Below are positions 52,095 through 59,482 of a stretch of 64,000 nt of DNA, piece after piece. The notes under the pieces were generated by a model. It worked only from the letters and a program-made list of their open reading frames with translations, ran no database searches and was not told where the DNA came from. This DNA comes from an uncultured Eubacteriales bacterium (GTDB lineage: Bacteria; Bacillota; Clostridia; Christensenellales; Aristaeellaceae): positions 1-64,000 of the forward strand of contig UQNN01000004.1 in NCBI GenBank assembly GCA_900542445.1, read 5' to 3'. The position numbers and the translations under genes are program-made. Position 1 is the first letter of the stretch, and each line of letters begins with the position of its first letter.

Positions 52095-52282
52095 AGATTT
52101 ATAAACGGGATTAAACAAAAAGATGAAATATTTCGATTGTTTATTGACAGATTCACCATGACAGCGTTGTAATAAATGCAATGAAACGGAAAAATGAATA
52201 AAAAATGGCAAAGCGTACGAATCTATCCGCACGGAACGAAAAATGTGCGGTGGAGAATAAAACAAAATGGAGGATGACCATC

Positions 52283-53299
52283 ATGAAAAAACTGCTTACT
52301 CTTGCTGTCGCCACCGCGATGACCCTGTCTGTCGCCGCTGCGAGCGCTACGACGCTCAAACTGAGCGAGGTTCACGCCGAGGGCTACCCGACCACGCTGG
52401 CGGATCAGGAATTCGCTCGTCTGATCGAAGAGAGGACCGAAGGCCGCATCAAAGTGGAAGTGTATTCCGGCGGTCAGCTCTACGGCGAAGAAACCGGCGC
52501 GATCGAAGCGTTGCAGCTGGGCGACATCGCGTTCGCGCGCGTGTCCGCTTCTCCGGTGGCCAGCTATGTGCCGGCGCTGAACGCGATCCAGATGCCGTAT
52601 CTGTATAAGAACGCCGACCACATGTGGGCGGTGCTCGACGGCGAAATCGGCCAGGACATGCTGGCGCAGATCGAGTCCTCCGGTTCCGGCCTCGTCGGCC
52701 TGTGCTGGTATGACGCCGGCGCGCGCAGCTACTACACCACCAAGCAGGTCTCTTCCGTGGCTGACATGAAGGGCCTCAAGATCCGCATGCAGAATAACGC
52801 CATGATGGTTGACATGACCAACGTGCTGGGCGGCACTGGCGTGACCGGCATCGGCCCGAACGAAGTTTACTCTGCCATCAAGCAGGGCACCATCGACGGC
52901 GCTGAGAATAACTGGCCGACCTACCAGAACATGGGCGACTACGAGGCCGCGACCTACTACGTGCTCGACGAGCACACCCGCGTGCCGGAAATCCTGCTGG
53001 CCTCTGCGGAAGTGCTGAGCGGCCTTGACGCGGCGGATGTGGAAATCATCAAGCAGTGCGCGATCGAGACCGAAGCCTATGAGAAGCAGAAGTGGGCTGA
53101 GAAGGAAGAATCCTCCGAGAAGATCGTCCGCGAAGCGGGCTGCACCATCACCGAGCTGACGCCGGAAGCCTACGCCGAGTTCCAGGCTGCGATGACCAAT
53201 CCGAGCGACGCGCTGGGCGGCAAGAGCCTGTATGAGAAGTACGGCGCGGACTATCAGGACGTCATCGACGCGATCGCTGCTGTCGGCGAAGCCTACTAA
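52283..53299 (+). CDS. dctP: TRAP transporter substrate-binding protein (DctP)
   Basis: 338 residues; ATG 52283 with GGAGGA eight bases upstream. Signal peptide (LLTLAVATAMTLSVAAASA), no lipobox Cys. DctP fold with EGRIKVEVYSGGQLYGEE and the carboxylate-clamping Arg in MKGLKIRMQNNAM, then IDGAENNWPTY. It captures an organic acid outside the membrane for DctQM. The ligand, a C4-dicarboxylate or a sugar acid, is not certain. A 188-base gap separates it from dctM. Confidence 0.92.
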   Translation: MKKLLTLAVATAMTLSVAAASATTLKLSEVHAEGYPTTLADQEFARLIEERTEGRIKVEVYSGGQLYGEETGAIEALQLGDIAFARVSASPVASYVPALNAIQMPYLYKNADHMWAVLDGEIGQDMLAQIESSGSGLVGLCWYDAGARSYYTTKQVSSVADMKGLKIRMQNNAMMVDMTNVLGGTGVTGIGPNEVYSAIKQGTIDGAENNWPTYQNMGDYEAATYYVLDEHTRVPEILLASAEVLSGLDAADVEIIKQCAIETEAYEKQKWAEKEESSEKIVREAGCTITELTPEAYAEFQAAMTNPSDALGGKSLYEKYGADYQDVIDAIAAVGEAY

Positions 53300-53317
53300 T
53301 CTTTAAAGCCAAAAACG

Positions 53318-53356
53318 CCGGGGGACGGCCCTTTGGGGGTCGCCCCCTTCTTTTTA
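53318..53356 (+). terminator. Terminator after dctP
   Basis: GGGGGACGGCC ... GGGTCGCCCCC stem followed by TTCTTTTT, 20 bases after the dctP stop. Confidence 0.7.
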
Positions 53357-53474
53357 CAGACGGGTCTTAACGAAAACAAAAGACCGTGTTACGAAAACGA
53401 AATGCAAACTTGATAAGTGCCGAACACATGTTAAGATATCGTGCAGACGCGGGGCATGCGCTCGGCCAGACTGA

Positions 53475-54061
53475 GTCCGGAGGAATCTTCCGCCATCGCT
53501 GTGGTCTATACCATGTTCCTCGCGTATGTGGTCTTCCGAGACGCGAAGCTGCGCGACTTCGGCAAGGTGATTAAGAACGCGCTCAAGACGCTGGCGATCG
53601 TCATGACGCTGCTGGCGACGGCGAAGGCGTTCGCTTACATGATGACCGAACTGCGCATTCCGGCGATGATTACCGAAGTGCTGCTGAGCGTGACGAGCAA
53701 CAAATATGTGCTCATGCTCATCATCAACATCCTGCTGCTGCTGCTGGGCTGTTTCATGGATATGGCGCCGCTGATTACCATCATGACCCCGATTCTGCTG
53801 CCGGTTGTGACCAATCCGGCCATCGGCATGGATCCGGTTCACTTTGGCGTGGTCATGATCTTCAACCTCGCCGTCGGCCTGTGCACGCCGCCGGTCGGCA
53901 GCGCGCTGTTTGTTGGCTGCGCCATCGGTAAGACTCCGATCGAGCGCACCAGCAAGAACATGCTGCCGCTTTACGCCGTGATGGTGACGGTGCTGCTGCT
54001 GGTCACCTATATCCCGGAAATCTCCCTTTGGCTGCCGCGTCTGACGGGTTACGCCGGTTAA
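53475..54061 (+). pseudogene. Partial duplicate of dctM (C-terminal half)
   Basis: An open frame ending at 54061 encodes ~195 residues matching DctM of this operon from SAIACVYTMFL onward (here SAIAVVYTMFL). Long stretches are base-for-base the same, for example around GATCGTCATGACGCTGCTGG. The first ~240 residues of a permease are missing and no good ribosome site precedes the fragment. The C-terminal ten residues differ (LPRLTGYAG vs LPRLLMGYGA), as do many third positions, so it is an older copy, probably left from a second TRAP operon after deletion. Confidence 0.8.
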
Positions 54062-54081
54062 AAAACGAAAAACACATGAAG

Positions 54082-54116
54082 CGCCTTTCCTCGAAAAACG
54101 GGGAAGGGCGTTTTTG
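54082..54116 (+). terminator. Terminator after the dctM fragment
   Basis: CGCCTTTCC ... GGAAGGGCG stem with 12-base loop followed by TTTTTGC. Its survival supports the view that a former operon ended here. Confidence 0.7.
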
Positions 54117-54137
54117 CTGTGACGGTGAAAGAAAAGA

Positions 54138-54167
54138 TTGACAGATAGATTTCAAAAAGCATAAAAT
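54138..54167 (+). promoter_or_regulatory. Promoter of the second hybrid kinase
   Basis: TTGACA (54138-54143), 18-bp spacer, TAAAAT (54162-54167). Confidence 0.65.
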
Positions 54168-54221
54168 GAAAACCCAATGAATCAGCAAGGCCTCACGCTG
54201 CAATGAAAGGGAAAACGATGT

Positions 54222-56429
54222 ATGACACGCTTTGAACAGCTTTACGGCATACCGCTGGCCAAACGGAGGCGGATGGAAATCCTCATTGCGCTGATGGCGC
54301 TGGAAATCATCTTCGCGTTTTCCTATCTGGGATTTATCATCATCCCGCCCATTTCGATTACGACCATGCATCTGCTGGTGATGATTGCCGCGATGATTTT
54401 GGGCACGAGGGAAAGCGTGGCGGTTTCGCTGGTGTTTGCGCTGACCTCGATGTGGCAGGCAGGCGTATCGGGCGTGCAATACAGTGATCTCATCTTTTCG
54501 CCAATTCAAAGCGGCGAGCCGCTGAACTCGCTGCTGCTCAATTCCGCCCGATTGATCGGCGGCTTTGCGGCGGGAGAATTGTTTAAGCTGTGCTTCGCCC
54601 GAAAGCGGAAGCATGTGTACCTCTGCATTGCGCTGACGACGCTGGCGGCTACATGGATTTTCGGCACGCTGACCTATCTGTTCATGGCGTTGCTGTTCCC
54701 CCAAACAGGCGTGACGGTTTCCATGGCGCTGATGGCATGGATAGAGCCAAGCAATCTGGCGGTTTATGTGCTGACGGTGCTGGCGATGATGCTGGTGCAT
54801 TTTGCGCTGTCGCAAAACGGAGTGAAACGGTACATGACGGCGGTCGCCGGATTGGAGGGACACTTTAAATCGAAGGGCCTGCACGCATATTACGGCATGA
54901 TCGTCGCGGCGACGGCGCTGTGCGTGACGGTCATGATGCACCTGATCGACCGGCTTAAAATTGTGCTGGGGCAGAAGGGTTATACGGCGGCGTTTGCCAT
55001 TCGATCCAGGGAATCGCAGATTCTGTTTCAATTCTTCTGCGCGTTCAGCGGCATTTTGCTGCTGCTGTATGTGACGGTACGCTGGATTGGCGAATACCAC
55101 GCGGCGAAGAGCATTTCGCTTCAAAAGCAGACGGACGCGCTCGAAAAGCTGAAAGCGGAACAGATTCTTAACCGCAAATTGCAGGAACAGAACGCCATGC
55201 TGGAGAGCCAGCAGCAGCAGCTTCGCGAGGCGGCGGCCCGCGCAGAGGCGGCGCAGCGGGAAAGCCAGCGGCTGGCGGACGAAGCCCGCGCGGCGAACGC
55301 GGCCAAAACGAACTTCCTTGCCCGCGTGACGCATGATATCCGCACGCCGCTCAACGGCATTTTCGGCCTGCTCAAAATCAATGAAATGCACTCGGACGAC
55401 GTAGAGCTGCTTCGGAGCAATCACGAAAAGATGATGGTTTCGGCCAAACATCTGCTGTCGCTCATCAACGACATGCTGCAAATGAGCAAGCTGGAGGATG
55501 GCGAATATGTGCTCTCACGGGAATGGGTGGATTTGAACGAGCTTTTGCGGGACGTTCTGACGATCGTGAGCCAGCGCGCTGCGGAAGTCGGCGTGACGAT
55601 GACCTATGACCGAAACGCCGACTGGGTGGTGTATCCATATATTTACGCCAGTCCGCTGCATGTGCGTCAGCTTTTCCTGAATATTTATGGCAACTGCATC
55701 AAATACAACCATGTCGGCGGCCGCGTGGATACGGTGCTGGACTGCATGGGCGTGGAAAACGGAAAGGTTACCTATCGCTGGACGATCAGCGACACGGGCG
55801 TGGGCATGAGCGAGGATTTTTTGCAGCACATCTTCGAGCCGTTCGCGCAGGAAAACAGCGATGCGCGAAGCGTGTATCAGGGGACGGGCCTCGGTATGGC
55901 CATCGCCAAAAGCCTTGCGGATAAAATGGGCGGCGATATCCGCGTAACGAGCGAAAAAGGAAAGGGGTCTGTTTTTGTCGTCACGCTTGCCTTTGAAATC
56001 GCCGAAGAGAAGCGGAGCGAAGAGACGAGCGCGGCGGCGGATATCGCGGGGCTGCGCCTGCTGCTGGCGGAGGACAATGAGCTGAATGCGGAGATTGCCG
56101 AGCGGCTGCTCAGCGACGAAGGCGCGCGCATCGTCATGGTTCGGGATGGACAGAAAGCGGTGGAGACCTTCCGGGATCAACCGCCGGGGACGTTTGACGC
56201 CATTTTGATGGATGTGATGATGCCGGTGATGGACGGGCTTTCAGCCACCCGCGCCATCCGCGAGATGGACAGGCCGGACGCGAAGACGATCCCCATTATC
56301 GCGATGACGGCCAGCGCGTTTGAAGAGGATGCGCAGCGGTGCATGAAAGCGGGCATGAACGCCCATATTCCCAAGCCGCTGCAAATGGAGAGGGTGCTGA
56401 CGACGATTGCAAAGTGCTGTCGGCATTGA
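54222..56429 (+). CDS. Hybrid sensor histidine kinase with multi-helix membrane sensor
   Basis: 735 residues. About seven to eight membrane helices occupy residues 1-300, starting with an ECF S-component-like segment (ITTMHLLVMIAAMILG, then SVAVSLVFALTSMWQAG). A Gln/Ala/Glu-rich coiled coil (~305-360) leads to the acceptor His371 in VTHDIRTPLNG. The ATPase is complete: N box LNIYGNCIKYN, DTGVGMSEDF, FEPFAQ, GTGLGMAIAKSLA. A receiver with Asp664 (AILMDVMMPVMDG) ends the protein. No output regulator is adjacent. It serves as an intact reference for the damaged kinase at 29877. The resemblance of the sensor to vitamin S components is inference. Confidence 0.87.
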   Translation: MTRFEQLYGIPLAKRRRMEILIALMALEIIFAFSYLGFIIIPPISITTMHLLVMIAAMILGTRESVAVSLVFALTSMWQAGVSGVQYSDLIFSPIQSGEPLNSLLLNSARLIGGFAAGELFKLCFARKRKHVYLCIALTTLAATWIFGTLTYLFMALLFPQTGVTVSMALMAWIEPSNLAVYVLTVLAMMLVHFALSQNGVKRYMTAVAGLEGHFKSKGLHAYYGMIVAATALCVTVMMHLIDRLKIVLGQKGYTAAFAIRSRESQILFQFFCAFSGILLLLYVTVRWIGEYHAAKSISLQKQTDALEKLKAEQILNRKLQEQNAMLESQQQQLREAAARAEAAQRESQRLADEARAANAAKTNFLARVTHDIRTPLNGIFGLLKINEMHSDDVELLRSNHEKMMVSAKHLLSLINDMLQMSKLEDGEYVLSREWVDLNELLRDVLTIVSQRAAEVGVTMTYDRNADWVVYPYIYASPLHVRQLFLNIYGNCIKYNHVGGRVDTVLDCMGVENGKVTYRWTISDTGVGMSEDFLQHIFEPFAQENSDARSVYQGTGLGMAIAKSLADKMGGDIRVTSEKGKGSVFVVTLAFEIAEEKRSEETSAAADIAGLRLLLAEDNELNAEIAERLLSDEGARIVMVRDGQKAVETFRDQPPGTFDAILMDVMMPVMDGLSATRAIREMDRPDAKTIPIIAMTASAFEEDAQRCMKAGMNAHIPKPLQMERVLTTIAKCCRH

Positions 56430-56435
56430 AAAAAA

Positions 56436-56468
56436 CGGGCGGACGCTGAAAAACGCGTCCGCCTGTTT
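56436..56468. terminator. Terminator between convergent genes
   Basis: GGCGGACGC TGAAAAAC GCGTCCGCC followed by TGTTTT. Confidence 0.85.
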
Positions 56469-56543
56469 TCGTATAAAAATTAAAAACAACGCTCAAACGT
56501 GCAACTTTTTGGCCGTTTCATCCGTCTAATAGGCAGAGGGACG

Positions 56544-57176
56544 TTAACGGATGAAGTTGGTGCGCATTTTCGGCTTCTCCATGTCGGGCGGAAGCAGCCC
56601 GTTTTCCCGCGCCAGCGCAAAGGCGCGGATCATATACGCCATGTTGCGCCCCAGCATGCGCATGATCTGCATGCCTTCTTCATCCTGACGCACATCCTCC
56701 GGCGTGCTGCCGTGCACCATCGGCCAATACTGGCTGGGCGCAATGGGCATGCCGCAGATGGTGAAATACTTGGAAAGCTGGTCGAGCGTGGCGGTCGTGC
56801 CCGCGCGGCGCGCGCTGCAAACGGCTGCGCCGACTTTGGCGCGCATCTGGCTGCCGCCCGCATAGAACATGCGATCCAGAAAAGAGGTGATGCTGCCGCC
56901 CGCCGCCGCGTAATGCACGGGCGAACCGACGACCAGCCCGTCGCAAGAGCGCATTTTATCCAGCGCGGTATTGACGAGATCGTCGCCGAAGACGCAGCGG
57001 CGTTTGCCGCTTCTGGCGCAGCCGCCGCAGCCGATGCAGCCGCGAACCGCCTGATTGCCAATCCACAGAATTTCCGTTTCGATGCCGCTTTCCTCGATCG
57101 CGCGGGCGACTTCGCAGAGCGCGGTATGGGTGCAGCCGTGTTGATTGGGGCTGCCGTTGAGCAAAAGAACCTTCAT
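56544..57176 (-). CDS. Flavodoxin-fold NAD(P)H-dependent FMN reductase family protein
   Basis: 210 residues from 57176, with GGAGG upstream; the longer in-frame form is not supported. FMN phosphate loop LLLNGSPNQHGCTHTAL (4-20), GSPVHYAAAGGSITSFLDRM (isoalloxazine side), and a ferredoxin-like Cys run CIGCGGCARSGKRRC between them, as in the iron-sulfur flavoprotein/NADPH-FMN reductase group of anaerobes. It probably passes electrons to quinones or other acceptors in the cytosol; the Cys run may hold an Fe-S cluster, unproven. Confidence 0.83.
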   Translation of the reverse strand: MKVLLLNGSPNQHGCTHTALCEVARAIEESGIETEILWIGNQAVRGCIGCGGCARSGKRRCVFGDDLVNTALDKMRSCDGLVVGSPVHYAAAGGSITSFLDRMFYAGGSQMRAKVGAAVCSARRAGTTATLDQLSKYFTICGMPIAPSQYWPMVHGSTPEDVRQDEEGMQIMRMLGRNMAYMIRAFALARENGLLPPDMEKPKMRTNFIR

Positions 57177-57283
57177 GACGCGTTTCCTCCCTGAGGATGT
57201 TTTGCTTTGATTATACTGCGGCGAAGCGCGGAAGGCAAGAAAAGCCGAACGACAAATGTTTTGCGAATTTTGGGGATATGGCT

Positions 57284-57311
57284 TGAAGGAAAGCGCGGAA
57301 TCCTGTATAAT
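57284..57311 (+). promoter_or_regulatory. Promoter of the nucleotidyltransferase gene
   Basis: TTGAAG (57284-57289), 16-bp spacer, TATAAT (57306-57311). Confidence 0.6.
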
Positions 57312-57352
57312 GTCGGAAGAAACCAATCGATTTTATCGAGGAGGACATAGAT

Positions 57353-58258
57353 ATGGGTGCAACGCTTTTGATTATGGCTGCCGGTATGGGTTCCCGTTAC
57401 GGCGGAAACAAGCAGGTGGACGGTCTCGGCCCGAACGGCGAAATCCTGATGGAGTATTCCATCTATGATGCGATCCGCGCGGGTTTTGACAAGGTGGTTT
57501 TCGTCATCAAGCCGGGCATGAAGGAAACGCTTGCTTCCATCTGCGGCGATCGTATCGCCAAGAAGGTGAAGGTGGATTACGCCTTCCAGGATTTCACGAG
57601 CTTGCCGGCTTTCTATCACGTGCCTGAAGAGCGCACCAAGCCGTTCGGCACGGTGCACGCGGTGCTCGTTGCGCGCGACTACATCGACCAGCCGTTCGCC
57701 GTCATCAACGCGGACGACTACTACGGCGTGTCCGCGTTCAGCACGATTTACGAAAAATTGCAGACGCTGGCGCCGGAGGGCGAGGCGACGATGGTGGGCT
57801 ATCAGCTGCAAAACACCGTTTCCAAAAACGGCACGGTGTCGCGCGGCGTCTGCCACGCCGTTGGCGGCAACCTGGACAAGGTTGTGGAAACCCTCAAGAT
57901 CAAGCTGTGCGAGAACGGCGAAATCCGCGATATCGGCGCGGGTGAGCCGGGCGAGCTGCTGGATCCTCTCGCGCCGGTGAGCATGAACTTCTGGGGATTT
58001 ACCCCGTGGATTTTCGGCAAGCTGGAGGAGTATTTCGCGAACTTCCTCAAGGGGCTTGCGCCGGATGCGATCAAGGCCGAATGCCTGCTGCCGGTGTTTG
58101 TGGATGAGCTGATGCACAAGGGCGAATTGACCGTGCCGATGCTCACGACCGACGCCGTGTGGTTTGGCGTGACCTATAAGGAAGACAAGCCGTTTGTGCA
58201 GGCGGAACTCCGCAAGCTGCACGAAAGCGGCGTGTATCCGGCTTCGCTTCACGAATAA
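57353..58258 (+). CDS. Sugar-phosphate nucleotidyltransferase-like protein
   Basis: 301 residues; ATG 57353, GGAGG ten bases upstream. The N-terminal Rossmann-type signature LIMAAGMGSRYGGNKQVDGL and the metal-binding AVINADDYYG are those of the NTP_transferase family (glucose-1-phosphate thymidylyl/uridylyl transferases). The central part (MNFWGFTPWIF) and C-terminus are specific to a conserved anaerobe subgroup whose substrate is unknown. It is monocistronic, so context does not help. Confidence 0.82.
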   Translation: MGATLLIMAAGMGSRYGGNKQVDGLGPNGEILMEYSIYDAIRAGFDKVVFVIKPGMKETLASICGDRIAKKVKVDYAFQDFTSLPAFYHVPEERTKPFGTVHAVLVARDYIDQPFAVINADDYYGVSAFSTIYEKLQTLAPEGEATMVGYQLQNTVSKNGTVSRGVCHAVGGNLDKVVETLKIKLCENGEIRDIGAGEPGELLDPLAPVSMNFWGFTPWIFGKLEEYFANFLKGLAPDAIKAECLLPVFVDELMHKGELTVPMLTTDAVWFGVTYKEDKPFVQAELRKLHESGVYPASLHE

Positions 58259-58270
58259 TCGGCGAACAGG

Positions 58271-58316
58271 AAAAATCCCGTGCGGTCACCGGAAGGGCAT
58301 CGCATGGGATTTTTGG
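58271..58316 (+). terminator. Terminator after the nucleotidyltransferase gene
   Basis: AAAAATCCC-TGCG ... CGCA-GGGATTTTT stem with an 18-base loop. Confidence 0.8.
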
Positions 58317-58334
58317 TTTTGATAGGGAACGAGC

Positions 58335-59354
58335 ATGAAATTCAATCTGACCAGGGAAGAGATGCACGATCACCTTAAGGTGAAGAAGGCGGCGCTGCTG
58401 TCCATCGCCATCAACGTGCTGGAAATCATCGCGGGCGTGGTGATGATGTTGCTCGTGCGCAAAGTGCTGCTCGGCGGGGTGGAAGAGAGCATCGTGCGGA
58501 TGGTTTCGCTGATGTGTTTCACCATCGTCGGCTGGGGGGCGCTGACGGATATCGGCGCGTCGCTGACCAGCCTGCGCATGGTGCGCCGCACGCAGGAGCT
58601 TGAGGAAGCCTATGTGCAGCTCGAAGATCTCAACCGCGAGATGCGCGCCCAGCGCCATGACTTCATGAACCACATTCAGGTCGTATACAGCCTGATTGAG
58701 ATGAACGAGCCGGGCGAGGCGATGGCCTATATGGACAAGATCTACGGCGACATGCAGCGCGTGAGCCGCATGATGCGCACGGCCTGTCCGGCAGTCAACG
58801 CGCTGATTCAGGCAAAGGTGGTCGAGGCCAGCCAGCGCGGCGCAGAGCTGAAGCTTTCCATTGCGGCGAAGTGGGATGATCCGCTGATGCCCGCGTGGGA
58901 AATCTGCCGCGTGCTGGCCAATCTCATCGACAACGCGCTGGATGCGGCGACGGGCGCTGAGCTGCCCGCGGGCGAAAAGCCGACGGTTGAGCTGGTTTTG
59001 GGCGAGGATCTGCGCAGCTGGTTCTTCTCCGTGCGCAACAACGGCCCGGCTATTCCCGAAAAGGCGCGCGTCAAAATCTTTGAGCCGGGCTTCACCACCA
59101 AAAAGACGGGGCAGGGCATGGGGTTGTTCATCGTGAATCAGACGGTCACGGAAATGGGCGGGCGGATCACGGTTGAATCCCATGACGGGGACACGGTGTT
59201 CTCCGGCTTTGTGCCGCGCAAGCGTCTCAAGCTCGGCGAGGGCGCGGACGAAAGCCCAAAAGAAACGCCTCAAACGCCGGATGAAGCACGTAAATATGAA
59301 GAAAACGCGCAAAAGGATGACAATTCCATAAACAAATCCGACGAGAACAGTTGA
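58335..59354 (+). CDS. SpoOB/GHKL-type sensor kinase, orphan
   Basis: 339 residues. Two membrane helices near the N-terminus (LLSIAINVLEIIAGVVMMLL; MVSLMCFTIVGWGALTDI) with almost no extracellular part. The acceptor helix RAQRHDFMNHIQVVYSLIEM and ATPase boxes LANLIDNALDAA, FSVRNNGPAIPE, TGQGMGLFIVNQTV follow, then a charged, disordered tail. This is the DcuS/CitA-like or NatK-like HPK group. The ribosome site is weak (AGGGAACGAGC). No response regulator lies next to it. Confidence 0.82.
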   Translation: MKFNLTREEMHDHLKVKKAALLSIAINVLEIIAGVVMMLLVRKVLLGGVEESIVRMVSLMCFTIVGWGALTDIGASLTSLRMVRRTQELEEAYVQLEDLNREMRAQRHDFMNHIQVVYSLIEMNEPGEAMAYMDKIYGDMQRVSRMMRTACPAVNALIQAKVVEASQRGAELKLSIAAKWDDPLMPAWEICRVLANLIDNALDAATGAELPAGEKPTVELVLGEDLRSWFFSVRNNGPAIPEKARVKIFEPGFTTKKTGQGMGLFIVNQTVTEMGGRITVESHDGDTVFSGFVPRKRLKLGEGADESPKETPQTPDEARKYEENAQKDDNSINKSDENS

Positions 59355-59379
59355 CAAATTAACAGAATTGTAATAAAAT
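59351..59379 (+). promoter_or_regulatory. Promoter of the PG-binding/SH3 protein gene
   Basis: TTGACA (59351-59356), 17-bp spacer, TAAAAT (59374-59379). The -35 overlaps the stop of the kinase gene. Confidence 0.72.
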
Positions 59380-59482
59380 TGTTTCGTAATGATAGAAAGG
59401 AATGGGTATATCCGATTGGGGGAAGGCCCGTTCCCAAAAAAGTCCGTATTCCAAAAACGGATGTGAAAGAGGGGATTTCATC

